From NCBI RefSeq assembly GCF_000585375.1, contig NZ_KK073874.1, forward strand, positions 3,100,001-3,164,000: 64,000 bases of DNA, written 5' to 3'. The stretch comes from Cryptosporangium arvum DSM 44712. Lineage in GTDB: Bacteria; Actinomycetota; Actinomycetes; Mycobacteriales; Cryptosporangiaceae. The translations under genes and the position numbers were made by a program. Each line of letters begins with the position of its first letter. Within the stretch, counting starts at the first letter, position 1. Below the pieces are notes generated by a model, which was given only the letters and a program-made list of their open reading frames with translations, was not told where the DNA came from and searched no databases. Shown here piece by piece: positions 45,249 to 53,678 of the stretch.

Positions 45249-46031
45249 TTAAACGCCACGCTCTCCCACCCGGGTGAGGATCTCCGCGCCCTCCTCGGTG
45301 ATCGCGATCGTGTGCTCGCTGTGCGCGGTGCGGCACCCGGTCACGCTGCGCAGCGTCCAGCCGTCGTCGTCGGTGACGAGCTTGTCGGTGTCGGCCATGA
45401 CCCACGGCTCCAGCGCCAGCAGCAGCCCGGGGCGCAGTTTGTACCCACGACCGGCCCGGCCCGTGTTCGAGATGTGTGGATCCTGGTGCATCGTCGAGCC
45501 GACGCCGTGCCCGCCGAACTCGGTGTTGATCGAGTAGCCGGCCGCGTTCAGGACGGCGCCGATCGCGGCCGAGAGGTCACCGATGCGGGCGCCCGGCCGG
45601 GCCGCGGCGATGCCCGCGCTCAGCGCGCGCTCGGTCGCGTCGATGAGCGCCAGGTCCTCCGGGGCGCGCTTCTCGCCGACGACGAAGCTGATCGCGGAGT
45701 CGGTGACGATCCCGCCGAGGTTGACGGCGAGGTCGAGGGTCAGCAGGTCGCCGTCGGCCAGCGTGTAGTCGTGCGGCTTGCCGTGCAGCACGGCGTCGTT
45801 GACCGACGTGCAGATGTAGTGGCCGAACGGCCCGCGCCCGAACGACGGCTCGTAGTCGACGTAGCAGGACTCCGCGCCGGCCCCGGTGATCATGTCCTGG
45901 GTCCACCGGTCGATGTCCAGGAGATTCGTGCCGACCTCGCTCCGGCTCCGCATCGTCTGCAGGATGTTCGCGACGAGGGCGCCCGCGGCCCGGGCCCGGG
46001 GCAGGTCGGTGAGGTTCAGGATCTCGATCAT
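45249..46031 (-). CDS. map: Type I methionyl aminopeptidase
   Basis: 260 residues. Removes N-terminal methionine from nascent proteins. The dinuclear metal ligands lie in LTLDLAVNLGGIVTDSA, GHGVGSTMHQDPHI, LALEPWV and SEHTIAI. The gene is far from ribosomal protein genes and divergent from a small XRE regulator, so it is probably an accessory copy. No N-terminal SH3-binding zinc finger is present. ATG 46031 is preferred to the upstream GTG. Confidence 0.9.
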   Translation of the reverse strand: MIEILNLTDLPRARAAGALVANILQTMRSRSEVGTNLLDIDRWTQDMITGAGAESCYVDYEPSFGRGPFGHYICTSVNDAVLHGKPHDYTLADGDLLTLDLAVNLGGIVTDSAISFVVGEKRAPEDLALIDATERALSAGIAAARPGARIGDLSAAIGAVLNAAGYSINTEFGGHGVGSTMHQDPHISNTGRAGRGYKLRPGLLLALEPWVMADTDKLVTDDDGWTLRSVTGCRTAHSEHTIAITEEGAEILTRVGERGV

Positions 46032-46097
46032 GCGACGCCTAACTCGTGCTACCAATAACTATCCCGGCCATAGTATCCCGGTATTAGAATCGGCAGC

Positions 46098-46364
46098 ATG
46101 GTCAGGCTGCCACTCACGCCCGAAGAGGTCGAACGCGGTCAGCGCCTCGGCGCTCTCCTGCGCACCGCGCGGGGGGAGCGGTCGATGCTGCACACCGCGC
46201 TGGACGCGGGGGTGTCGCCGGAGACCCTGCGCAAGATCGAGTCGGGCCGGGTGGCCACCCCCGCGTTCCCGACGATCGCCGCGATCGCGGACGTGCTCGG
46301 GCTCTCGCTCGACGCGGTCTGGTCGGAGATCAACCGGGCCGGCCGCGAACAGCTAGCGTCCTAG
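46098..46364 (+). CDS. XRE-type helix-turn-helix regulator
   Basis: 88 residues, a single HTH domain (RLGALLRTARGERSMLHTALDAGVSPETLRKIESGRVATPAFPTIAAIADVLGLSLDAVW). TAGAAT followed by seven bases and ATG suggests a leaderless mRNA. It is divergent from the accessory methionine aminopeptidase across 66 bp and probably regulates it. The 3' end overlaps the convergent maltokinase-cap gene by 12 bp. Confidence 0.88.
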   Translation: MVRLPLTPEEVERGQRLGALLRTARGERSMLHTALDAGVSPETLRKIESGRVATPAFPTIAAIADVLGLSLDAVWSEINRAGREQLAS

Positions 46365-46901
46365 GGCCACCACGCCCCGGGCCGACCCGCCGCCCGCGGT
46401 GCGCCAGGGTACGGACACCTCACCGGGCTGCGGCGGCGCCTCGGACGTCGTCAGCAGGCGGTGGATCTCGACGTCCGTGACCGCCGGCCGGAGCCCGACG
46501 CGCACGGTCGGGTCGACGGTGTCGCTCTCCGACTGGGCCTGGGGCTGCACCTCCCCGCGGACCAGCGCGGCCAGCTCCGCCCGCAGCACCGGGTCGGTGA
46601 ACCCGTCGTACGCGTACCGCGTGCCGAGCACGCCGTGCTCCATCGTCCCGATCAGCGCACCGTCGGCCGGCGCCGCCCGGTAGGTCATCGGCACGAGGTA
46701 CGCGTCCACGTCCGGGCTCGCGGCGTCGACGACCACCATGACCTCGATACCGACCTCGCCGGCCGGGTCGTCGAGCCGGAACCCGCCGGCCTTGGTGAGC
46801 CCCGGCGTACCGGAGCCGCGGTACCAGGGCTGCCGGGGGAGCCACTCGGAGAGCAACTCGAGCTTCGACGGGACCAATGTGGTGTTGTGCACGATCGCCA
46901 T
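46353..46901 (-). CDS. Maltokinase N-terminal cap-like protein
   Basis: 182 residues: MAIVHNTTLVPSKLELLSEWLPRQPWYRGSG, GGFRLDDPAGEVGIEVMVVVDA, LVPMTYRAAPADGALIGTMEHGVLGTRYAYDGFTDPVLRAELAALVRGE and the QAQSESDT motif match the N-terminal cap of actinobacterial maltokinase (Pep2/Mak). The kinase domain itself is absent, so this is a stand-alone cap-like protein, not an enzyme fragment: the C-terminus is compact and codons look normal. The role is unknown. Confidence 0.83.
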   Translation of the reverse strand: MAIVHNTTLVPSKLELLSEWLPRQPWYRGSGTPGLTKAGGFRLDDPAGEVGIEVMVVVDAASPDVDAYLVPMTYRAAPADGALIGTMEHGVLGTRYAYDGFTDPVLRAELAALVRGEVQPQAQSESDTVDPTVRVGLRPAVTDVEIHRLLTTSEAPPQPGEVSVPWRTAGGGSARGVVALGR

Positions 46902-46918
46902 CTGCCTAGTGTGGCCGC

Positions 46919-47701
46919 GTGACTCTTCTGGTGATCGGCGGGAGCGGATTCCTGGGCCGCGAGGTGGCCCGGCAGGCCGGCCGGAGCGTCACCACGCACT
47001 TCCGCGCGGGTGGGCCGGGCCGCCGGCTCGACGTCCGCGACCGCGCCGCGGTACTGCGCCTCGTCGAGGAACTGCGCCCCGACGTCGTCGTCAACACCGC
47101 CTACGTGCAGGCCGACTGGGTGACGACCGCGGAGGGCGCCATGCACGTGGCCGCCGCGGCGGCGGCCACCGGGGCGCGGCTGGTGCACGTCTCCACCGAC
47201 CTGGTGTTCTCCGGCCGGGACGTCACCTACGACGAGACCAGCGTGCCCGACCCGGTCACCCCGTACGGCGCGGCCAAGGCGGCGGCCGAGACCGCGATCA
47301 AGGGCCTGGTGGCCGACGCGGTCGTCGCGCGCACCTCGCTGATCCTCGGCGACGGCGACTCCGGCCACGAGAAGTTCGTGCACGCGCTGGCCGCGGGCAC
47401 GGCGAGCGGCGGTCTCTACACCGACACGGTCCGCTGCCCCGTGCACGTCACCGACCTGGCCGCGGCGCTGCTCGAGCTGGCCGGCTCGACGTACGCCGGA
47501 ATCGCGCACGTGGCCGGCGCGGACGCGCTCAGCCGGCACGAGCTCGGGATGCTGATCGCCCGGCGCGACGGCCTCGACGAGGCGGCGCTCCCGACCGCAC
47601 GGCAGGGGAGCGGTCCGCTCGACGTCCGCCTGGACGGCACCCGCACCCAGGCCCGCCTACGCACCCGTCTCCGCGGCGCCCGCGAGTTCCTGGCGCGCTA
47701 G
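46919..47701 (+). CDS. RmlD-like SDR (dTDP-4-dehydrorhamnose reductase family)
   Basis: 260 residues, extended SDR. The cofactor motif is GGSGFLG, then LRPDVVVNTAYVQADWV, VHVSTDLVFSGRDVTYDETSVPDPVTPYGAAKAAAE with the catalytic YxxxK. This is the RmlD pattern, but no other dTDP-sugar genes are nearby, so the substrate may differ. TAGTGT plus six bases before GTG 46919 indicates a leaderless transcript. The 3' end overlaps the convergent AfsR-like gene by 45 bp. Confidence 0.87.
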   Translation: MTLLVIGGSGFLGREVARQAGRSVTTHFRAGGPGRRLDVRDRAAVLRLVEELRPDVVVNTAYVQADWVTTAEGAMHVAAAAAATGARLVHVSTDLVFSGRDVTYDETSVPDPVTPYGAAKAAAETAIKGLVADAVVARTSLILGDGDSGHEKFVHALAAGTASGGLYTDTVRCPVHVTDLAAALLELAGSTYAGIAHVAGADALSRHELGMLIARRDGLDEAALPTARQGSGPLDVRLDGTRTQARLRTRLRGAREFLAR

Positions 47702-50700
47702 GACCGCCTCGACGCCGGACGCCCGGCCCTCGGAGTACGCGGCCGCGAACTCCGGGCCGCCCAGCGCCGATTCGGCGCGGCCGGTGAGCGAACGGACCTG
47801 CGGGTCGGTGCGGTCGGGCGCGCCACGCAGCCGGGCGGCCACGCCGAGCAGCACGGCCGAATCGCGGTGCTGCCCGCGTCGCGCGGCGAGCTCGGCCGCG
47901 GTCACCGTCACCGACGCCAGGAGCGGCAGTTCCCGGGTGGCCAACGCGGCTGCGACGGCGTCCCGCAGCGCGCGCTCCGCACCGGTCCGGTCGTCCCGCG
48001 CCAAGGCGAGCGCCGCCGCTGCTCTCAGCTCCAGCGCGCGGGTCGTGCCGGTGACCGGGGGGCGGTCGGCGAGCAGTTCGCGGGCCCGGTCGAGGTCCAG
48101 GAGCAAGGCTGCCTCATGCGCGTCGAGCAGCGCCACAGCCGGTGCCGGGGCGTGTTCCCTGGCCGCGCGGATCAGCGCCGCCGCGCGGTCGGCGTCGCCC
48201 CGGCGCCGGTACAGGTCGCTCTCCAGCAGATCGCGGTGGATCTGGTCGCCGACGCTGAGCCCCCCGAACTCGTCCGCGATCGCGCGGGCCTCGCGGAGGT
48301 CGGCGAGCGCGCCGTCGAGGTCGTCGTAGCGTCGTGACCGGGCGCGCAGCAGCAGCACCGCGGCGCGCGACCACCGGTCGCCGGAGCGCCGGAAGCACTC
48401 CAGCGACGCGTCGACGTGCACGAGCATCTCGTCGAGTGCGCCCGCGTTCTCGGCGAGCTCGGCCAGGAACAGGTGGGCCAGGCCGGCCGGCCATCCGTCG
48501 TCGCCGGCCAGGCGTTGGAAGCTCGCGAGCGCGGCCGGCTCGTCGTGCAGGAACAGCATGATCGGACCGATCACGCGGTAGTGGCCGGGCAGGTCCGGGT
48601 CGCCCGACAGCCGGCCGGCCAGCTCCGGCATCTCGGCCCGGTCGTCCGCGGTGAGTCCGGAATGGACGTCGGCCCGGTGGAACAGGTACACGGCTCGCGC
48701 GCGGTCGCGTCCGGGACTCGGCCCGCCTCCGGGCACCGCCAGCGCCTCGCCCAGCCAGTGGACGGCGTCGGAGTGCCGGCCGGACATCTGCCAGTACCAG
48801 GTCAGGTGGAGCGCGAGCTCGATCGCCCCGGCCGAGTCGCCGGCGGCGCAGAGGTGACGCAGGGCCGCGAGCACGTTGTCGTACTCGGCTCCGACCAGCC
48901 GCAGCGCCGCGAGCTGGTCCGGCCCGCGCAGCAGCGCGTCCTGGCGGGCCATCAGCGCGGTGTAGTACGCGGCGGCGCGGCCGGAGACCACACCGAGCTC
49001 TCCGGCGGCACGCAGGCGTCCGGTGCCGTACTCGCGGATGGTCTCGAGCATGCGGTAGCGGCCGGTCTCCGGTACCAGCTGCAGCAACGACCGGTCGACG
49101 AGCGTCGGCAGGAGCGCGGGTCCTGCGCCCACCGCCGCGGCCGAGGCCGGCGTGACGCCGCCGGGCAGGATCGAGACGCGCTCGGCCGCGGTGCGCTCGT
49201 GCTCGTCGAGCAGGTCCCAGCTCCAGGCGATGACCGCGCTCAACGTGCGGTGCCGGGGCGGCGCGGTGCGGCTTCCGGTGGCGAGCAGGCCGAACCGGTC
49301 GGACAGCCCGGCGGCCAGGTCGGCCAGCGACACCGTGCGCAGGCGGGCGGCGGCCAGCTCGAGGGCCAGCGGGAGCCCGTCCAGCGCCCGCACCACACGC
49401 ACGACATCGGGCCGCGTCACCTCGTCGACCCGGAAGCCGGGGCGTACCGCGGCGGCCCGCTCGGCGAAGAGCCGCACCGCAGCCGTGGCCAGGGCCGGGC
49501 CGGGGCGGTCGTCCGGGGACGGCAGCGCGAGCGGGCCGAGCGGCACCAGCATCTCGCCGTCGACCGTGAGCGGCTCGCGACTGGTGGCCAGCACGCGCAG
49601 GTCGGGGCAGCGCACCAGCAGCGCGGCGACGAGGTGCGCCGCGGCGTCGATCACGTGCTCGCAGTTGTCGACGAGCAGCAGCGTCCCGGGTGCCCCGAGC
49701 TCACCGACGAGGGCGTCCAGCTCGTCGTCCGCGGAACGCCTCCGGCCGACGCGCACCCCGAGCCCGGCGAGCACGGCGGCCGTGAGCTCGGCCGGCTCGG
49801 TCACCGCGGAGAGGTCGGCGAACCGGACGCCGTCGGCGGGGTGCCGGCGGGCGGCCTCCAGCGCGAGCCGGGTCTTGCCGGCGCCGCCGGGCCCCAGCAC
49901 GGTGACCAGCCGCCCGCGGCCGAGCAGGTCACCGATGCGGACGAGGTCGTCGTCGCGGCCGATGAAGCTGGTCGTCGACGCGGGCAGGGTCCGGCGCGGC
50001 CGTTGCTCGCGGACGTCGAGCAGGCGGGCGTGGCGTTCACGCAGCGCCGCGCCCGGGTCGGTGCCCAGCGCGTCGACCAGGTGGGTACGCAGTCGTTCGT
50101 AGACGGTGAGCGCCTCGGCTCGGCGGCCCTGCGCGGCGAGCGCGTCGATGAGCAGCGCGCCGGCCTGTTCGTGGGCCGGACGCTCGGCCAGCAGCCCGGT
50201 CAGCCGGGCGGCGGCCTCCTCGGGCCGGCCCAGGGCGATCTCGACGTCGGCCAGGTCGGTGACGACGTCGATCGACAGGTGCGCCAGCCGGGTCGCCACC
50301 GCGGGCGCCGCCGCGGCGACGACCGCGGGCTCGGCGCCGGGACGGTCGTTCCAGAGCGTGACGGCCTCGGCGAGCGCGGCCCGGGCGGCGACGGGGTCCC
50401 CGGCTCGCAGGTGGGCCCGGCCGGCGGCGGCGGAGAGCTCGAAACGCAGGGCGTCCACCTCGATCGGGCCGCCTTCGATCGGGCCGCCGGTCTCGGCTCG
50501 GTCGGCGGCCAGGCGGTAGCCGGCCGGGGTCACCGTGATCGGGGTGCGGAGTGCCCGGCGTAACCGCGAGACGAGGTTCTGCAGCGCGGCGGCGGCACCG
50601 GACGGGGGCTCCTCGCCCCAGACCGCGTCGATCAGGGTGTCCGGTGGGACCGCGTGACCACCGGCCAGCGCCAGCCGGACGAGCAGACTCCGCAGCCGGG

Positions 50701-50776
50701 CGCCGGCGACCGGCACGACGTCGGCGCCGCGGGACACCCGGAACGCGCCGAGCAGCGTGATGCGGAGCGGGGGCAC
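47657..50776 (-). CDS. BTAD-containing AfsR/SARP-like transcriptional regulator with ATPase domain
   Basis: 1039 residues. An OmpR-type winged helix (LRITLLGAFRVSRGADVVPVAGARLRSLLVRLALAGG) is followed by the BTAD all-helical domain (to about 255: RAHLRAGDPVAARAALAEAVTLW, RRAEALTVYERLRTHLVDALGTDPGAALRERHARLL), a STAND-like ATPase (VTVLGPGGAGKTRLALEAARR; TLLLVDNCEHVIDAAAHL; ATSREPLTVDGEML) and a TPR-like helical C-terminal half. Such regulators often control secondary metabolism or secretion. No biosynthetic cluster is seen here, so the target is unknown. GTG 50776 begins directly with the winged helix. Confidence 0.92.
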   Translation of the reverse strand: MPPLRITLLGAFRVSRGADVVPVAGARLRSLLVRLALAGGHAVPPDTLIDAVWGEEPPSGAAAALQNLVSRLRRALRTPITVTPAGYRLAADRAETGGPIEGGPIEVDALRFELSAAAGRAHLRAGDPVAARAALAEAVTLWNDRPGAEPAVVAAAAPAVATRLAHLSIDVVTDLADVEIALGRPEEAAARLTGLLAERPAHEQAGALLIDALAAQGRRAEALTVYERLRTHLVDALGTDPGAALRERHARLLDVREQRPRRTLPASTTSFIGRDDDLVRIGDLLGRGRLVTVLGPGGAGKTRLALEAARRHPADGVRFADLSAVTEPAELTAAVLAGLGVRVGRRRSADDELDALVGELGAPGTLLLVDNCEHVIDAAAHLVAALLVRCPDLRVLATSREPLTVDGEMLVPLGPLALPSPDDRPGPALATAAVRLFAERAAAVRPGFRVDEVTRPDVVRVVRALDGLPLALELAAARLRTVSLADLAAGLSDRFGLLATGSRTAPPRHRTLSAVIAWSWDLLDEHERTAAERVSILPGGVTPASAAAVGAGPALLPTLVDRSLLQLVPETGRYRMLETIREYGTGRLRAAGELGVVSGRAAAYYTALMARQDALLRGPDQLAALRLVGAEYDNVLAALRHLCAAGDSAGAIELALHLTWYWQMSGRHSDAVHWLGEALAVPGGGPSPGRDRARAVYLFHRADVHSGLTADDRAEMPELAGRLSGDPDLPGHYRVIGPIMLFLHDEPAALASFQRLAGDDGWPAGLAHLFLAELAENAGALDEMLVHVDASLECFRRSGDRWSRAAVLLLRARSRRYDDLDGALADLREARAIADEFGGLSVGDQIHRDLLESDLYRRRGDADRAAALIRAAREHAPAPAVALLDAHEAALLLDLDRARELLADRPPVTGTTRALELRAAAALALARDDRTGAERALRDAVAAALATRELPLLASVTVTAAELAARRGQHRDSAVLLGVAARLRGAPDRTDPQVRSLTGRAESALGGPEFAAAYSEGRASGVEAVLARQELAGAAETGA

Positions 50777-50840
50777 GCTTTGATCTTCGCGCACCGCGGC
50801 CGGGCGCCGGTCGTTCCCGGCGCCCGGCGACACGCTCGGC

Positions 50841-51440
50841 TCAGATCGGGGACACGAACCCCGTCGCGACCGTGCCCCCACCGCCGAGGCGGGTGATGTC
50901 GCGCCACCGGGTGTCGGTGACCTGGTCGCGCAGGTTGCCTTCGACCGTGCGCACCTGGCGTACGCGCCCGTCCTGGCCGTACCGGACACCGACCACGATT
51001 CCGACGTGCCTGCTCGCCGGGTAGTTGCCGTAGACGACCGCGTCGCCGAGCGCGGCCCGGCGCGCGGCGATCGGCTTCCAGCGTCCGTTCCGGCGGCCCC
51101 AGTCCTGCCAGTACGTCGCCCAGTGGCCCTGCGCGACGCCGAGGCCGGACATGTTGGGCCGCAGCGTCACACCACCCTGGCGCCAGCTCCAGTTCGCGAA
51201 GATCCCGCACCATGCGGCCGGTCGCAGCACCGCGCTACTGGTCTTGTACCGGATCGGATACAGGTTCGTGCCCTGCTCGCGCTGGCCGATCTGACTCACG
51301 GCCGCCTGAGCGATCCGCTGCCGGATGTCGTCACCGGGCGCTTGGGCCCGCGCCGCACTCGCGGCCGTCATGACGGACAGGCCGACGAGCACCGCGGTGA
51401 GCAGTGCGGAGAAGCGTGTACTTCGGCTGGTGGGCCGCAT
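50841..51440 (-). CDS. Secreted CHAP-domain-like protein
   Basis: 199 residues. The signal peptide spans about 1-33 (RFSALLTAVLVGLSVMTAASAARA). The mature part has the cysteine of a CHAP/NlpC-like amidase in AAWCGIFANWSWRQGG and the histidine in SRHVGIVVGV, with VYGNYPA before it. It may cleave or bind peptidoglycan, but the alanine- and tryptophan-rich core is divergent, so activity is not certain. ATG 51440 is chosen because the signal peptide begins there. Confidence 0.8.
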   Translation of the reverse strand: MRPTSRSTRFSALLTAVLVGLSVMTAASAARAQAPGDDIRQRIAQAAVSQIGQREQGTNLYPIRYKTSSAVLRPAAWCGIFANWSWRQGGVTLRPNMSGLGVAQGHWATYWQDWGRRNGRWKPIAARRAALGDAVVYGNYPASRHVGIVVGVRYGQDGRVRQVRTVEGNLRDQVTDTRWRDITRLGGGGTVATGFVSPI

Positions 51441-51597
51441 CGTTGTTCCCCCCTCGATCGAATCCGGGGCGCGATGACCGAGCCCCGACCGGGGGACTAT
51501 CACCTGGGAGGAGTACGCACGCAATCCTTCATGGACAAAGCGGGCACGGGCGCTGGGAACTGCGCGATCGCCGTGTCCGGCCCGCCGTGGAGCGCGG

Positions 51598-51705
51598 TCA
51601 GTTCGTGTTGATCCGCAGGCCGGCTTCGGCGACGCCGCCGGACACGAGCAGCGTCAGAGCAGCAAAGGCCGCGGCGATCACCCACCGCAGGACAACCCTG
51701 CGCAT
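51598..51705 (-). CDS. Tiny secreted peptide (35 residues)
   Basis: Product begins MRRVVLRWVIAAAFAALTLL and ends VSGGVAEAGLRINTN. A classic signal peptide (basic start, hydrophobic core, AEA cleavage site) is followed by only about seven residues, GLRINTN. A very strong gaggagg site stands eight bases before the ATG, which argues for real translation. It precedes the CHAP gene on the same strand by 157 bp. A signalling peptide or cell-surface peptide is a guess. Confidence 0.55.
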   Translation of the reverse strand: MRRVVLRWVIAAAFAALTLLVSGGVAEAGLRINTN

Positions 51706-51851
51706 GATGTGGCCTCCTCGCCGTCGGTCGACGGTCGTCCGTTTCTCTGAACGGTAGGCGGTCGCACCGACCGGCGCCACGGCTTCTGCCCTATCGCCGA
51801 TCCGGCGGCTTGAGCGTGATCACGGGTCGGCCTACGACCACGGCCGTGTCC

Positions 51852-52805
51852 TCAAATACTCTGCTCGGCCGCGAAGTAGGGCTCGGCGGCCTCCAATCGG
51901 GGCACCGGCACGCCCAGGCGTCGCGCCTCGGCCAGGGTGTCGCGGCACACCGCGCGCAGTTCCTCCGGATTGGCGTGCGCCTCCATCACCGTCCGCATCG
52001 GCGGGACGTGACCGAAGACCCAGCTGAGTACCGGCGCGGCCAGCCGGACCGGCACGGTGAACAGCAGCACTTCGCTGCGATGCCGGCGCAGGTCGACGCC
52101 GCGTGCCTCGGCGAGGGGCAGTAGTTCGCGGGTGGCGAGGATCGCCTCGCGGACGTGGCGTGGTTTCCCGGCCAGTTCGGCGAGGGAGCCCAGTTTCAGA
52201 CTCTGCGTGTGCAGGCCCGCGTTCTGGATGAAGTGGATCGTCAACCAGCCGCGGAAGTCGTCGTTCTCCTGGATTCTGAACCCGGCCCGGCGGAACGCCG
52301 TGCGCACGGCTTGTGCCCGCTCGCTCGGCGGTCCGCCGAGGGTGCCGAAGAAGACCACGGGCAGTAGGGCGGCCCGCAGTACGCCGTCGTCGCCGAAGCC
52401 GCCACCGGCGCCGGGAAAACCCCAGGTCACCTGGTCGGCGGGCAGGGCGCCGACCGCGGCCGACGGCTCGACCCACAGGTTGTTGAAGACGAGCACGGTT
52501 GCCTTGCCGACGCGCGGCGCCAGGAACGACATCGCCTCGGCGAAGCTGTAGTGCTGCACGCTCACCACGATCAGATCGAAGTCGTGGTCCGGCTCCAGCG
52601 ATTCGCGGTAACGCACCGGCCACGTCTCGGCGACGCGTCGGCCGCGGAGCCGGCGCCGCGTGTCGATCAGTTCGAGGTCGACGGTCGGTCCGTACGTCGC
52701 GGCTCGACCGGGACGGACGTAGAACTCGACGTCGTGCCCGGCCCGCTCCAACGCCCACCCGTATGCCACGGCGATGACGCCCCGGCCGAACATCAGGATC
52801 TTCAC
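51852..52805 (-). CDS. Ketopantoate reductase family protein
   Basis: 317 residues. The N-terminal Rossmann motif is MKILMFGRGVIAVAYGWALERAGHDVEFYVRPG, followed by FDLIVVSVQHYSFAEAMSFLAP and the C-terminal ApbA-like domain (NDDFRGWLTIHFIQNAGLHTQSLK; AILATRELLPLAEARGVDL). The usual catalytic lysine/asparagine pattern is altered (RGWLTIHFIQNAG), so it may act on a substrate other than ketopantoate. It is divergent from and probably repressed by the TetR protein at 52.9 kb. Confidence 0.86.
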   Translation of the reverse strand: MKILMFGRGVIAVAYGWALERAGHDVEFYVRPGRAATYGPTVDLELIDTRRRLRGRRVAETWPVRYRESLEPDHDFDLIVVSVQHYSFAEAMSFLAPRVGKATVLVFNNLWVEPSAAVGALPADQVTWGFPGAGGGFGDDGVLRAALLPVVFFGTLGGPPSERAQAVRTAFRRAGFRIQENDDFRGWLTIHFIQNAGLHTQSLKLGSLAELAGKPRHVREAILATRELLPLAEARGVDLRRHRSEVLLFTVPVRLAAPVLSWVFGHVPPMRTVMEAHANPEELRAVCRDTLAEARRLGVPVPRLEAAEPYFAAEQSI

Positions 52806-52860
52806 ACGCGCACCTCACGGCTCTGGTCGACCGGTCGCCGCCGACGAGGTCGCCTATAAT

Positions 52861-52901
52861 TGGAGATCGTCTCCACTTTCAAGATATGGAGACGATCTCC
52901 A
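52861..52901. promoter_or_regulatory. Paired TetR operators (two mutually inverted 15-bp sites)
   Basis: TGGAGATCGTCTCCA (52861-52875) and TGGAGACGATCTCCA (52887-52901) are each inverted repeats (TGGAGA-N3-TCTCCA) and exact reverse complements of one another, 11 bp apart. Confidence 0.88.
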
Positions 52902-52909
52902 GTTGTCAA
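52881..52909 (-). promoter_or_regulatory. Promoter of the ketopantoate reductase-like gene
   Basis: On the minus strand TTGACA (52909-52904) is followed by exactly 17 bases, which contain the second operator, and then TATCTT (52886-52881). The operator fills the spacer, an ideal position for repression. Confidence 0.75.
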
Positions 52910-52921
52910 AGGAGGCTCCGG

Positions 52922-53488
52922 GTGACCGCCGCCAAGCCGTTGCGTGCCGACGCCAGACGCAACCGTGACGCCCTGCTCGCCAAGGCCCGTGAGCTGTTCG
53001 CCGACGGTTGTTTCGACCTGCGCTTCGACGACTTCGCCCGGCTGGCCGGCGTGGGCACGGGCACGCTCTACCGGCACTTTCCTACCCGCGCGGCGCTGGC
53101 CGAGGCGGTCTACCGGGAAGAACTGGCCGCGATGTGCGCCCGTGCCGGCGAGCTCCGTGCCACGCTCCCCGCGGCGGAGGCGCTCGCGGCCTTCCTGCGT
53201 GGCTTCGTGAGTCATCTGCACACCCACCAGGGCCTGGCTCGCACGCTCGCCACCCTGATGGCCTCGCGTTCGGACGCACTCGCCGACGGCGGCCGGGAAC
53301 TGGACCGGACCATCGCCGACCTGCTGGCCGCGGGCGTCGAGGAAGGCACCATCCGCGACGACGTGGGCGCCGGCGCGGTGATGATGGCCTTGCAGGGCAT
53401 CTGCACGGCGTGCAGCGAGCCGGGCTCCCGGGACGACGCGGACGGCACCGTGACCCTCGTGGTCGACGGACTGCGCCGCCGCGCGTGA
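52922..53488 (+). CDS. TetR/AcrR family transcriptional regulator
   Basis: 188 residues from GTG 52922, seven bases after aaaggagg. The HTH is AKARELFADGCFDLRFDDFARLAGVGTGTLYRHFPTRAALAEAVY; the C-terminal region (AFLRGFVSHLHTHQGLARTLATLM; ADLLAAGVEEGTIRDDVGAGAVMMALQGI) matches the SbtR/TetR_C group. It is expected to bind the two TGGAGA-N3-TCTCCA sites that overlap its own promoter and that of the divergent reductase. A longer frame from 52886 would run through the operator. Confidence 0.9.
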   Translation: MTAAKPLRADARRNRDALLAKARELFADGCFDLRFDDFARLAGVGTGTLYRHFPTRAALAEAVYREELAAMCARAGELRATLPAAEALAAFLRGFVSHLHTHQGLARTLATLMASRSDALADGGRELDRTIADLLAAGVEEGTIRDDVGAGAVMMALQGICTACSEPGSRDDADGTVTLVVDGLRRRA

Positions 53489-53519
53489 CGAGCCGGGCGG
53501 GTCGGCGTCGGCCGCACCC

Positions 53520-53626
53520 GGCTCTGTCGCCGAGGTCCGCCGGCTGGTCGTCGACCCGCTGACCGAGGCGGCCGTACGACATCTGCGGGCGCACCGACGA
53601 CCCCTAACCGGGCGCCCGCCCCACTG
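53520..53626 (+). pseudogene. Possible PRC-barrel remnant
   Basis: This non-coding gap reads SVAEVRRLVVDPLTEAAVRHL before a stop, close to the start of actinobacterial PRC-barrel proteins (GxVxRLVVDPxTxxVTHLVV). No start codon or remainder is present. It is a weak case. Confidence 0.25.
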
Positions 53627-53678
53627 ATGCGCGGCCACCGTCGCGGCAACGGTTGAAGTGTCCACTAGCGTGACTGCC

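Noticed and set aside
48416-50563. 715-codon plus-strand open frame opposite the AfsR-like gene
   Set aside because: Composition typical of antisense frames in GC-rich DNA; no ribosome site or domain.
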